This document shows positions 7,842-16,551 of a stretch of 64,000 nucleotides of DNA, in pieces (position 1 is the stretch's first letter; every line of letters begins with the position of its first letter). Under the pieces are notes generated by a model. That model ran no database searches. It was not told the DNA's origin and worked only from the letters and a program-made list of their open reading frames with translations. Source of the DNA: Myxococcus xanthus (GTDB taxonomy: Bacteria > Myxococcota > Myxococcia > Myxococcales > Myxococcaceae); assembly GCF_900106535.1 (NCBI RefSeq), contig NZ_FNOH01000001.1:496001-560000 (forward strand). Reading direction: 5' to 3'. A program made the translations under genes and the position numbers.

Positions 7842-9380
7842 GGCCAGCAACGCGCCCGCTCCGGCGAGCAGCATGAAGAGGGCCCCCGCGTTGACGAAGT
7901 AGTCCAACGGCAGCAGGGGGCCTTCCACGTAGGCCCGCACCACGCGGTAGCCCACATGGCCCAGCAGGGCCAGCAGCGGCAGGTTGATGAGCGGCAGCAC
8001 CAGCCAGCGCGCGGTGCGCCACCAGCCGGCCACCGCCTCCGCCACGCCGGTGGTGGCGGTGTAGCGCCAGGCGCCCGCTCTCGCCACCCGCACCTCCTCC
8101 AACAGCGTGTCCACGTCGGGGACGCCCAGTAGCGCGGGCTCCAGTCCGCTCGCGCGCGCCACGCTGCGCGCCTCCGCCAGCGCGGTGCGCGCCGCGGCCT
8201 GGGCGCTGAAGTCGTCCTCGAAGGGCTCCACCACCGCGGACTCCGCGGCCCTGGCGCGGGTGTGTCCGCGCACCACGTCCACCACGGTGGACGCCGCCGC
8301 CACCGCCAGCCCCGCGGGCAGACTGCTCCGCCCCACCAGCGCCGCCGCGCCCAGCCCGCTGGCGCCCCAGAGGGACAGCCGCAGGCCCCAGGCCGCGGGC
8401 CCCCAGAAGCGGCCTCCCGCCTGACGCCGCACCTCCGCCGCCAGGTGGCCGTGCGCCAGCCGCAGCCGCGCGTCGAAGTCCGCGCGCAGGCCCTCCGCCG
8501 CCTTCTCCATCCCCGAGTCCAGCGCGGCGCGCGTGCGTGACAGCATCGCGTCCGTCTCCTTCAGCGCGGCCTCCACGCGGGTGTGCACCTCTTCCAGCGC
8601 GCCCATCGCGTTCGTCTTGCGCACGCGCGCGGCCACCGCCTGCGTGGCCAACCCGCGCAGGTGGAAGAGCAGGGCGCCGAACTCGCCGGACACGTCCCGG
8701 CCGTCCTTCGCCGACAGGGCGCTGATGGCGAAGACGGGCACGTCTTCCTGGGCCAGGCCGTACTGTTCGGAGGCCACGCGGCGTACCTGGGCTTTGAGCG
8801 TGTCGCGCGACTCGGGAGACAGCTCGTCCGCGAAGTTGAGGATGAAGACGAGCGAGCGCCGGCGGGCGAACTCCGTGAGGAACTCCACCTGGGAGGCCTC
8901 CGCCACGCTGCCGCGGTGCATGACGACGAGCGCGACATCCGCGCGCTCCAGCGCCGCGCGGGCCACTTCGCGGTGCGTGGTGGCCACGCTGTTGAGGTCC
9001 GGCGTGTCGATGAAGACCTGTCCGCCCCACAGGCCTTGGGGGCCGGGGGCATACGTCATGACCCGCGCGCCGGAGCCCGCCAGCGCGTCCGTGGGCGTGC
9101 CTTCTGGCGCGAACACGGTGGCGACCGTGCTGGTGGGCCGGTTGACGCCTTCACGCGACAGGGCCTGCCCCGCCAGCGCGTTGAGGAGGGTGGACTTGCC
9201 CGCGCCGGTGGCTCCCACCAACGCCACGCTCAGGGGGGCGTCCTTGCGCGCCACGCCGCGCGCGTAGTCGTCGACGAGCCGCTCCAGGCGCGCGGCATGC
9301 GGCCGGAGCGCGGGCAGCTCCAGGGCCGTCTTCAGCAGGGAACGCAGGGCATCGGGTTCAGGCAGGCTCGTCTCGTCCAC
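7683..9380 (-). CDS. Dynamin-like / 50S-GTPase-type GTP-binding membrane protein
   Basis: A 565-residue protein if it starts at the GTG at 9380. It has a P-loop GATGAGKST (about 56-64), G3 DTPDLNS (125-131) and G4-like NFAD (182-185), followed by a long helical stretch and hydrophobic C-terminal segments (two near WLVLPLINLPLLALLG and one near GALFMLLAGAGALLAS). This matches dynamin-superfamily GTPases that act on membranes. The frame remains open upstream of 9380, but that sequence resembles no protein. The start is uncertain because no clear ribosome site is visible. A second gene of the same general class lies at 20072-21814. The 3' end overlaps the M23 peptidase gene by 159 bases. Confidence 0.82.
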   Translation of the reverse strand: MDETSLPEPDALRSLLKTALELPALRPHAARLERLVDDYARGVARKDAPLSVALVGATGAGKSTLLNALAGQALSREGVNRPTSTVATVFAPEGTPTDALAGSGARVMTYAPGPQGLWGGQVFIDTPDLNSVATTHREVARAALERADVALVVMHRGSVAEASQVEFLTEFARRRSLVFILNFADELSPESRDTLKAQVRRVASEQYGLAQEDVPVFAISALSAKDGRDVSGEFGALLFHLRGLATQAVAARVRKTNAMGALEEVHTRVEAALKETDAMLSRTRAALDSGMEKAAEGLRADFDARLRLAHGHLAAEVRRQAGGRFWGPAAWGLRLSLWGASGLGAAALVGRSSLPAGLAVAAASTVVDVVRGHTRARAAESAVVEPFEDDFSAQAAARTALAEARSVARASGLEPALLGVPDVDTLLEEVRVARAGAWRYTATTGVAEAVAGWWRTARWLVLPLINLPLLALLGHVGYRVVRAYVEGPLLPLDYFVNAGALFMLLAGAGALLASASLAGAARRAGTTGRARFVESLAALGGRLGETVEDALRPGREAAKGLLALR

Positions 9381-9551
9381 GTGGAGAGAGCCTGTCCCGG
9401 CTTCGTCCGGGTGACTACGAAGAAGATGCGTGGAGGGTGCGCCAGCGTGCAGTTTCCGGCGGGGGGCCCTACCGGGAGCGTCGGGCGTCAGGGTGGGGCG
9501 GGGACCGGAGATGGCAGCGGGGATGCCTGGAGGAGTAGAAGCAGTACCACC

Positions 9552-10448
9552 ATGGACCTCTTCCTCATGTCGCCGCCGGGACGCACGTGGGCCCTGCGTG
9601 GCCGCAGCAACTTCCGCAGCCGCGAGGCGCCGCCCGTGGACGCGCGTCAGGCCCGGAGGGAATGGCTGGCGCTGGCCCGGGACATCGAAGCGCGTGGCGG
9701 CACGGTGGTCGCGTTGCCGTCTCCCTCCGAGCTCCTGACGGGCATGCCCTACGCCGCCGAATGTGGACAGGTGGTGGCGCGTCAGGGCGCCGCTCCGTTG
9801 TTCGTGCTGCCGCGGGTGATGAGCGCGCACCGGCAGGCGGAGCGCGAGCACTGGGCGCCCCTGGCCCGGTCGCTGGGCATGGAGGTGGTGGACCCGGGCG
9901 TGGGCATCTGGGAAGCCCACGGCGACGTGGCCACTTTCGACGGCGTCACGCTGCTGTTCTGGGGCGGCCGCACGACGCTGGACGGCCTGGAGGCCGCGGC
10001 GCGGTACTTCCCCGGAGAGGTGCTGCGCATCCAGGTCCGCGAGCCCGCCTTCCACGGCAACATGGCGGTGCTGCCGCTGCCCGCGGTGGACCGGCTGATG
10101 GTGTGTCCGGACGTGATGGCGCCGGAGTCCCATGCGCTGCTGCGCGAGCGCTTCGGCGAGCACCGGCTGCTCCTCGTGACGGAGGCGGAGATTCGCCGCT
10201 ACGCCACCAACGGGCTGCCGGTGGGGCGTGACGTGCTGGCGCCTTCGGTGGTGCCGGACTCGGTGCGGGAGCGGCTGGAGGCGCTGGGCCTGCGCGTGGT
10301 GTCGCTCACCATGCGCGAGCTGTGTGAGAAGGGAGGCGGCTCGTCACGTTGCCTCGTGTCGCGCGCGGAGGTGGACGCCGCGACGCTGAACATCCCAGAC
10401 GCGTTCCGGTTGTCGGCCATCGCGAGGGACATCGATGCCGATGGGTGA
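9552..10448 (+). CDS. Amidinotransferase / dimethylarginine dimethylaminohydrolase-like enzyme
   Basis: A 298-residue cytoplasmic enzyme of the guanidino-group-modifying superfamily (arginine deiminase, DDAH, amidinotransferases). The family catalytic pair appears as His168 (EPAFHGNMAV) and Cys267 at the C-terminus (KGGGSSRCLV). Glu121 (GIWEAHGD) is in the expected position for the acidic residue. Superfamily enzymes attack a guanidinium carbon through the Cys, giving citrulline-type products or transferring the amidino group. The substrate is not evident. It overlaps the next gene by 14 bases and is divergent from the dynamin-like GTPase gene across 171 bases. Confidence 0.8.
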   Translation: MDLFLMSPPGRTWALRGRSNFRSREAPPVDARQARREWLALARDIEARGGTVVALPSPSELLTGMPYAAECGQVVARQGAAPLFVLPRVMSAHRQAEREHWAPLARSLGMEVVDPGVGIWEAHGDVATFDGVTLLFWGGRTTLDGLEAAARYFPGEVLRIQVREPAFHGNMAVLPLPAVDRLMVCPDVMAPESHALLRERFGEHRLLLVTEAEIRRYATNGLPVGRDVLAPSVVPDSVRERLEALGLRVVSLTMRELCEKGGGSSRCLVSRAEVDAATLNIPDAFRLSAIARDIDADG

Positions 10449-11241
10449 CGCGGACACGCTGCCTCGGCAGGCGGAGGCCTTCCTCGCGGCGCACCCTGGC
10501 GCGTCGCTGGTGGCGCTGGGCTCGGGTGAGCACGCGGGCTCGTTGGACTTGTCGCCGCTGGGCGTGCCGGTGACGTTCCTGCCCGCCGAGCGGAACGCGG
10601 ACCTCGCGATGCAGTACCTGGCGCTGAACCAGCTCGCCTTCGGTGGCATCGGCGTGCCGCGTTGGGTGCTGTCGGACCTGTATCTGCTGCCGGGCGCCAT
10701 TGGGCTGCTGCGCTGCCCGGCCCGGATGCTGGCAGCCCCCGTGCGCGAGCGGTTGGGGCTGGCCGACGAGGACCCGGCCATTGGCGCGGCCTACTACGCG
10801 GCGCCTTCGGTGACGCCAGGGTTGGTCATTGGCGTGTCGCTGCTGAGCGTGCTGCCGGGAACGGGGGCGTCGCCGTGGGTGAAGCTGCTCACGTTGCAGA
10901 TGCTGCGCGCGCGGCGGCTGCGAGGCGTGGCCCAGTGGGACAACCCCAGCGTCCGTGTCCATTCCAGGCTGGGCCCGCTGCGCCTCGTGGGGCGAGTGCC
11001 CGGGGGCCATGAGTATGGCGAACGCTCCTTCGTCTACGAGTCGGAGCTGACGGACCGGACGCGGCTGGGCGACGCGATGGTGCGGCGCCTGTCGCTGACG
11101 CCGTCGCTGCGTGTATCCGCCACGGACCTTTCGGCGCTGAGCGCGCTGCTCGACCGCGCGGAGGCGGGCGAGGTGTTGCACCTGGTGCCTCCGGGACTGG
11201 ACGCGGGGCAGGTGCTGGTGCGCGAAGGGCCGCTGGGCTGA
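10435..11241 (+). CDS. Hypothetical protein partnered with the amidinotransferase-like enzyme
   Basis: A 268-residue protein that I do not recognise. It overlaps the end of the amidinotransferase-like gene by 14 bases (ATG at 10435, with another ATG at 10441), so the two are translationally linked and probably work together. The sequence is mixed alpha/beta, has no signal peptide or clear membrane helix, and carries some hydrophobic core strands (LVIGVSLLSVLPG). Its N-terminal portion (FLAAHPGASLVALGSGEHAGS) has a loose Rossmann-like look but no diagnostic motif. No function is assigned. Confidence 0.75.
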   Translation: MPMGDADTLPRQAEAFLAAHPGASLVALGSGEHAGSLDLSPLGVPVTFLPAERNADLAMQYLALNQLAFGGIGVPRWVLSDLYLLPGAIGLLRCPARMLAAPVRERLGLADEDPAIGAAYYAAPSVTPGLVIGVSLLSVLPGTGASPWVKLLTLQMLRARRLRGVAQWDNPSVRVHSRLGPLRLVGRVPGGHEYGERSFVYESELTDRTRLGDAMVRRLSLTPSLRVSATDLSALSALLDRAEAGEVLHLVPPGLDAGQVLVREGPLG

Positions 11242-11254
11242 CGCGCGGGCGGGC

Positions 11255-11908
11255 TCAGGGCGCTGGCGCGGCGGGCGACTCCATGTCCTCTTCCAGCGCG
11301 AGCCGCAACGCGCGGGATCCGTCGCGGAGGATGGGCGCTCCATGGGAGAAGCACAGCGTCTCCACGGGGAGGTGGTCCAGGATGCGCTGGACGCTGTGCC
11401 GGGTGCGCAGCGGTTCGTCCTGGTACTCGCTGGGGATGAACTCCGGCGTCTCGCCGTCCTCGTGCGTGAGCAGGTCGGAGATGAACGCGACGGCGCGCGG
11501 GTGTTGCTGCATCCACAGCGTGTACATTGCCTCGGTGGGGCCGGGGGTGTGGAACGAGATGAGTCCCCCGGGCAGCGTGTCTCCCGCGACGTAGAAGAAG
11601 TCGGGCTGCTCCTCCAGCGTCTGTGCTCCCTCGGGTGCCCAGACGGGCACCTTGAAGGCCTTGCGCAGCCGCCACGCGGAGCGCTGGTGGTTTCCCGCCG
11701 TCAGGACGATGGCGGAGATGTTCCCCAGCTTGCGCAGCGCTTCCTCGTCGATGGGCAGCGGGTCAATGAGGACGACGGCGCCATCCGTGTCCACCACGGC
11801 GTACGCGTCACTGCGCGCGCCGCCGATGCGGTCATCGGAGAGGGTCCAGTGGTGGACGCCAGGCACCAGCTCGCTTGTCCGCTTCGCCTTCCCCTTGGGC
11901 TCGCTCAT
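11255..11908 (-). CDS. Metallo-beta-lactamase-fold protein with degenerate metal site
   Basis: A 217-residue protein with the outline of the MBL fold: VPGVHHWTLSDDRIGG, VVLIDPLP, then LTAGNHQRSAW, HTPGPTEAMYTLW, FISDLLTHEDG and LCFSHGAPIL. The canonical HxHxDH is replaced by the AGNHQR segment, leaving one His, although later positions (Pro-Gly-x-Thr-Glu, Ser-Asp, Ser-His-Gly) keep the family pattern. Catalysis may therefore be altered or lost, as in several non-hydrolytic MBL subfamilies. I took the ATG at 11908; an in-frame GTG at 11926 is an alternative. It is divergent from the lipase-maturation-factor fusion gene. Confidence 0.75.
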   Translation of the reverse strand: MSEPKGKAKRTSELVPGVHHWTLSDDRIGGARSDAYAVVDTDGAVVLIDPLPIDEEALRKLGNISAIVLTAGNHQRSAWRLRKAFKVPVWAPEGAQTLEEQPDFFYVAGDTLPGGLISFHTPGPTEAMYTLWMQQHPRAVAFISDLLTHEDGETPEFIPSEYQDEPLRTRHSVQRILDHLPVETLCFSHGAPILRDGSRALRLALEEDMESPAAPAP

Positions 11909-12043
11909 GCGGACAAAGCTAGGCACCCCCAGGCGTTGTCACTTGGGCGGGGAGGGAGGCCACGGCCCGGCTGCTCCGCTGCTTCCACGGCGGGCGCCCG
12001 AGGATACGGGGACGTCGTCCGTGGGACGGCACAACGTTCCCGC

Positions 12044-13957
12044 ATGATGGCGCGAATCTCTCGCGGTGTGCTGCTGACCCGGCCCCTGGTGCTCTTCGAC
12101 GGCGACTGCGCGTTCTGCCGGCGCTGGGCGGCGCGCTGGCGGTGGCGCACCGGGGACCGTGTTCGCTACCGGCCGGGCAGCGGGTGGCGCCGCTGGTTGC
12201 TGGGCATCCCGAAGGCGGACATGCGCAGGGCCATGCAATTGGTGGAGCCCTCCGGCCGGGTATCCCAGGGCGCGGAGGCCCTCTTCCGCGCGCTCGCCGC
12301 GTCGCCTCGCCGGGGGACTCGGGTGGCCGCGAGGCTGGGCCTGATGCCGGGGGTGTTGCAGTTGGCCCAGGGCGTCTATGCGGTGGTGGCCCGGAATCGC
12401 CGTCAGGCGGCGGGCGTGGACCGCTGGCTCTTCGGGCGCGCGGTGGTGCCGCACGAATACCGGTGGGTGCGCTGGGCCTTCCTGCGGTTGCTGGGAGGAA
12501 CGTTCCTCATCGCCTTCACCTCGCTGGGGCGGCAGGTGCGGGGACTGTATGGGACGCAAGGCCTCCGGCCCGTGGCGGAGCGCCTGGCCGCGGAGCGTCG
12601 CGAGGAGGCTTCGGCGCTCGCGAGGTGGCGGCGCATTCCGTCGCTGTTCTGGTTGGACGCTTCGGACGCCACGTTGGTGCGTGGGTGCTGGAAGGGCCAG
12701 GTTCTGTCCCTGGCGTTGCTCTTCAACGTGGCGCCCCGCTTCAGCGTGTCGCTGCTGTGGGCGCTGTACCTCTCCTACGTGGCCGTGGGGCGTGAGTTCC
12801 TCTCCTTCCAGTGGGACGTGCTGCTGCTGGAGATGGGACTGCTGGCGGCGCTCACCGCGCCCGGAGGACTGCGGCCGGGCCTGGGTCGTGACGAGCCCTC
12901 CGCGCTGGATGTGTTCCTCTTCCGGCTGCTCGTATTCCGGCTCTACTTCGGCTCGGGGCTCAGCAAGCTCCAGTCAGGGGACCGGACCTGGCGCGAGCTG
13001 AGCGCGTGCGAGCACTATTACGAGACGGCGCCGCTGCCCACGCGGGGTGGTTGGTACGCGCATCATCTGCCGCGTCGGCTCCAGCGGGCCTCGACCGGGG
13101 CGGTGCTCTGGCTCGAGACGGTGGTGCCCTTCCTGGCCTTCGGGCCCCGGCGCTTGCGGCAGTTCGCCTTCTGGAGCCTGAGCGGCTTGCAGACCGCCAT
13201 CTCCGCCACGGGGAACTACGGCTTCTTCAACGTCCAAGCCTGGGTGCTGGGCGTGTGGCTCCTGGATGACGCGGCGCTGCGGCGGGTGCTGCCTTTGAAG
13301 GACGGGCCTCCCGCTCAGCCACGGCCTTGGTGGCGTACCGGCGTGTCCGCGCTGGTGGTGTCACCGCTGCTGGTGTTGGGGGCGTCGGAGGTGCTTCGCC
13401 GGTTCGAAGGGTGGCAGCGGTACCGGCCCGAGCGCGTCGGCGCGATGCTGACGTGGCTGGAGTCCCAGGCGCGGCCCCTGCGTTCGGTGAATCCCTACGG
13501 CCTCTTCAGCGTGATGACGGTGCAGCGGCCGGAAATCATCGTGGAGGGCTCCGACGACGGAGTGCAGTGGAAGGAATACTCCTTCCACTACAAGGTGGGG
13601 GACCCGGCCCGGCCTCCCCGGCAGGTGGCTCCTCACCAGCCGAGGCTGGACTGGCAGATGTGGTTCGCCGCGCTCGGTTCGCCCCCTGGCTGGTTCGTCG
13701 CGTTCCTGGCCCGGCTGCTGGAGGGCTCGCCGGACGTCCTGGGCCTGCTGGCGGGCAACCCCTTCCCGGACCGGCCGCCCCGGATGGTGCGCGCGGTGCT
13801 GTACGACTACCGGATGACGGACGCGGCCGAGCGGCGGCGCACGGGCATCTGGTGGCGGCGGGAGCGGCTGGGCCTCTACGTGCCGCCCCTCTCGCTGGCG
13901 CCCGGGCCCCGGCCTCGTGGACGCATTCCCGCGCTGCAATGGCATGCCGGGGCGTGA
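12044..13957 (+). CDS. DCC thiol-disulfide domain fused to lipase maturation factor-like membrane protein
   Basis: A 637-residue two-part protein. Residues 1 to about 115 form a DCC1-like thiol-disulfide oxidoreductase domain with the diagnostic LVLFDGDCAFCRRW and a CxxC at 22-25. From about residue 145 onward it is a polytopic membrane protein of the lipase maturation factor (LMF) family, with LSLLWALYLSY, QWDVLLLEMG, LVFRLYFGSGLSKLQSGD, a HYYETAPLPT motif, and a C-terminal soluble domain (VEGSDDGVQWKEYSFHYKVGD). LMF proteins assist folding of secreted lipases, and a redox partner in the same chain would suit disulfide handling (inference). The ATG at 12044 begins just before the DCC motif. 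Confidence 0.85.
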   Translation: MMARISRGVLLTRPLVLFDGDCAFCRRWAARWRWRTGDRVRYRPGSGWRRWLLGIPKADMRRAMQLVEPSGRVSQGAEALFRALAASPRRGTRVAARLGLMPGVLQLAQGVYAVVARNRRQAAGVDRWLFGRAVVPHEYRWVRWAFLRLLGGTFLIAFTSLGRQVRGLYGTQGLRPVAERLAAERREEASALARWRRIPSLFWLDASDATLVRGCWKGQVLSLALLFNVAPRFSVSLLWALYLSYVAVGREFLSFQWDVLLLEMGLLAALTAPGGLRPGLGRDEPSALDVFLFRLLVFRLYFGSGLSKLQSGDRTWRELSACEHYYETAPLPTRGGWYAHHLPRRLQRASTGAVLWLETVVPFLAFGPRRLRQFAFWSLSGLQTAISATGNYGFFNVQAWVLGVWLLDDAALRRVLPLKDGPPAQPRPWWRTGVSALVVSPLLVLGASEVLRRFEGWQRYRPERVGAMLTWLESQARPLRSVNPYGLFSVMTVQRPEIIVEGSDDGVQWKEYSFHYKVGDPARPPRQVAPHQPRLDWQMWFAALGSPPGWFVAFLARLLEGSPDVLGLLAGNPFPDRPPRMVRAVLYDYRMTDAAERRRTGIWWRRERLGLYVPPLSLAPGPRPRGRIPALQWHAGA

Positions 13958-14069
13958 GGCGGGTGGGAGCAGGCGTGCGGCCCTGAATCTCGAAGGCCCC
14001 TTTTCGTACGCCGCCGATGGGGTGGGGCTACAATGGGGGCTTCCCACCCATCTCCGCCGTCGTGACGCC

Positions 14070-14903
14070 GTGAAGACGCCGCGCATTCCTATTTGCCTCC
14101 CCCTTGTCGCCGTCATCGGGCTGCTGAGCGCCTGCGGGCCCACGCCCACCACCATGAAGCTGGAGCCGCTGGAGACGAAGTACCTCCGCACGCCTGGGCA
14201 GACCGTGAAGCTGGCGTACGAGGTCTTCGACGCGGAGGGCCAGCCCATGTCCGACCCGAAGCTGCGGTGGACCAGCTCCGCGCCGGACGTGGCGCAGGTC
14301 CAGGAAGGCTTGCTGACGGTGCGCAAGTCGGGGAAGACAACCATCGGCGCGACGGGTGGCAAGGTCCGCGCGGCGTTGCCGTTGGAGCTGACCATCCTCA
14401 ATTCGCTGGACGTGCGCGCCCCAGGCGCGGACTTCCTCGAGGTGGGGCGTGTCATCAAGCTGCGCGTGGTGGCGAGGAACGAGCAGGGCTCTTCGTTGCA
14501 GGACGCCATGCCCACGTTCCGCTCCTCGGATGAGATGGTGGCGCGGGTGGAGGATGGGCAGTTGGTGGCCGTGCGCCCGGGCAAGGCGACCCTGAGCGCG
14601 ACACTGGGGCACCTCAGCCGGCACATCGCGGTGCAGGTGGTGCCAGCGGACTTCGCGCGGCTGGGCCTCAACCTCACGCACCACGCCTTCCAGCGGAGGG
14701 GGCAGTCCGTGCAGCTCCAGGCGCGAGCCTTCAATCGCAGCGGCGTCGTGCTGGACACGGTGCCGCTGGAGTTCTTCACCTCGGACTCCGCCGTGGTGTC
14801 GGTGTCGCCCGAAGGCCGCGTGACGGCGGTGGGTTCTGGGCGCGCGGTGGTGTCCGTGGTCGCCGGTCGGCGGCGGTCGGCGGCGGAGTTCGTCGTCCCG
14901 TAG
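14070..14903 (+). CDS. Lipoprotein with three bacterial Ig-like (BIG2-type) domains
   Basis: A 277-residue protein starting at GTG 14070, with a lipoprotein signal ending in the lipobox LSAC (Cys22). Three successive about 85-residue Ig-like repeats follow, each with the BIG2 pattern of a beta-strand pair, a WTSS/FRSS/FTSD turn, then GLLTVRKSGKTTIGA, GQLVAVRPGKATLSA and GRVTAVGSGRAVVSV. Such domains occur in surface and adhesion-type proteins. The gene is convergent with traB and ends 17 bases from it. The function is structural or adhesive by inference only. Confidence 0.8.
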   Translation: MKTPRIPICLPLVAVIGLLSACGPTPTTMKLEPLETKYLRTPGQTVKLAYEVFDAEGQPMSDPKLRWTSSAPDVAQVQEGLLTVRKSGKTTIGATGGKVRAALPLELTILNSLDVRAPGADFLEVGRVIKLRVVARNEQGSSLQDAMPTFRSSDEMVARVEDGQLVAVRPGKATLSATLGHLSRHIAVQVVPADFARLGLNLTHHAFQRRGQSVQLQARAFNRSGVVLDTVPLEFFTSDSAVVSVSPEGRVTAVGSGRAVVSVVAGRRRSAAEFVVP

Positions 14904-14919
14904 CGAGCCTTCCCCGCGT

Positions 14920-16551
14920 CTACGGCTTCGGAGCCGCGGGGGCCTTCGACTTCGCCTTGGGCGTGGCAGGCGCTTTCTTGGTGGGGCGCTTGCGCTTCTT
15001 GTCCTCCGCGTCCTCCGGGCAGGGCGGACGCGGTCCGTCGCTCGGCGGCTGGATGGTGAAGTCGACGCGGCGGTTGAGTGCCATGCCTTCTTCCGTCGCG
15101 TTGTCCGCCAGCGGCCGCGAGCGGCCAAAGCCCTGCGAGCACAGCCGCTCCGCCGCCACGCCGCTCTCCACCAGGAAGCGCATGACGCTGGCCGCGCGGC
15201 GGCGCGACAGGTCCAGGTTGTACGCATCGCTGGCGCGCGAGTCGGTGTGACCCTCGACGTGCACCCGGTCGGCCTCGGTGTTCTCGTTCATCACCCGCGC
15301 GACCTCCTCCAGGATGGGGAAGGACTCGGAGAGGATGATGTCCTGGTCGGTGGCGAAGTTGAGCTGCTCCAGGATGACAATGCGGTTGCCATCGCGGCGG
15401 GCCAGCGGGCACCCGTCCTTGCCGCGGCTGCCGGCGGGCTGGTCCGGGCACCGGTCGAGCCGGTCGACCACTCCATCGCCGTCCTTGTCCGTGTCCGGGC
15501 AGCCCATGTTGGCCACGGGGCCAGCCACGTCGGGGCACGCATCCGACTCGCCAATCACGCCGTCACCATCCGGGTCGATGGGCGGCGGCGGGGGCTCGGG
15601 CGGCTCCTTGAAGCGCTCCAGGGCCTCCCACTCGCGCGTCTTCGCCGGAATCCACAGGATGGACGTGAAGAAGCTCAGCGAGGGCGAGGCGATGGAGCAG
15701 CCGCAGCCCATGCCGCCGCCGAACGTGAAGGTGAGCCCGGTGGAGCTGTACCAGCGCAGGCCGAAGAGCGCCTCCGCGGGAATCTGCCGGGGCTCATCGG
15801 GTTGCTTCTGCAACCCCACCGCGCCGTGCACCATGCCCACCGCGGTGACACCGCTGCCGCGAAGGATGGGGACCTCCGCGCCGACGCCGAAGGGCATCAT
15901 GTCGCCCACGGACACGCCGCTGAAGACGCGGTCCGGGCGCTTCCAGAAGCCGCCGTTGAGCGCCAGGAGGATGCCGTTCTCGAAGCGGTAGTCTAGCACC
16001 AGGCCCGGGGCCCACGTCATCTCGCCGTCTCCGGCGAAGGCGTCCTGGGCGCCAGTGGGGAAGCTCACGTTGAGCGTCACCGCGCCGCCCCAGCCCTTGC
16101 CCTCGGCGGGCCGGCGCAGGCCCGGGATGGCCACCTTGCCGGTGAGCTGGAGGTCACCGAGCACGAAGCTCTCCACGCTCCCCTCGGTGCCAATGACCTC
16201 CAGGTTGGCGCCGCCCTGGGCGAGGATGAGTGGCATGTCCACGCCGACCTCGGCCCAGTCGAAGAGGCCAATGGTGGCCATGACGTCCAGTTGAAGGCGG
16301 TTGCCGACCAGGTTGATCTTGCTCAGGTCTCCGCCCTCGGGAATCAGGGACAGGGGGTTGAGCGAGTAGCTGAGGTACGGCCCGGCCGAGACGGACAGGT
16401 GTGACAGCGGACGCGACTGCTGCACCACGACCAGGTCCTGGGGCGCGCCGGACGGACGGAAGAGCTGCACGTTGAAGCGCGCGTCTGGCTGCGCAGTGGC
16501 GGTGGTGGACAACCCCAGCGCCACGATGAGGAACAGGTGCGAGGGCTTCAT
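14920..16551 (-). CDS. traB: TraB, outer-membrane OmpA-domain partner of TraA
   Basis: A 543-residue protein with a signal peptide (about 1-20, ending TATA), a predicted outer-membrane beta-barrel region (about 25-330), acidic calcium-type thrombospondin-3-like repeats (DPDGDGVIGESDACPD and DTDKDGDGVVDRLDRCPD), a C-terminal OmpA peptidoglycan-binding domain (VEGHTDSRASDAYNLDLS, then RRRAASV) and a basic Lys/Pro/Ala tail. That layout and its place directly after traA match TraB of Myxococcus, which with TraA is needed for outer-membrane exchange between cells. The ATG at 16551 overlaps the traA stop by 4 bases (ATGA), so the two are translationally coupled. Identification rests on known family architecture, not on a search. 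Confidence 0.9.
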   Translation of the reverse strand: MKPSHLFLIVALGLSTTATAQPDARFNVQLFRPSGAPQDLVVVQQSRPLSHLSVSAGPYLSYSLNPLSLIPEGGDLSKINLVGNRLQLDVMATIGLFDWAEVGVDMPLILAQGGANLEVIGTEGSVESFVLGDLQLTGKVAIPGLRRPAEGKGWGGAVTLNVSFPTGAQDAFAGDGEMTWAPGLVLDYRFENGILLALNGGFWKRPDRVFSGVSVGDMMPFGVGAEVPILRGSGVTAVGMVHGAVGLQKQPDEPRQIPAEALFGLRWYSSTGLTFTFGGGMGCGCSIASPSLSFFTSILWIPAKTREWEALERFKEPPEPPPPPIDPDGDGVIGESDACPDVAGPVANMGCPDTDKDGDGVVDRLDRCPDQPAGSRGKDGCPLARRDGNRIVILEQLNFATDQDIILSESFPILEEVARVMNENTEADRVHVEGHTDSRASDAYNLDLSRRRAASVMRFLVESGVAAERLCSQGFGRSRPLADNATEEGMALNRRVDFTIQPPSDGPRPPCPEDAEDKKRKRPTKKAPATPKAKSKAPAAPKP

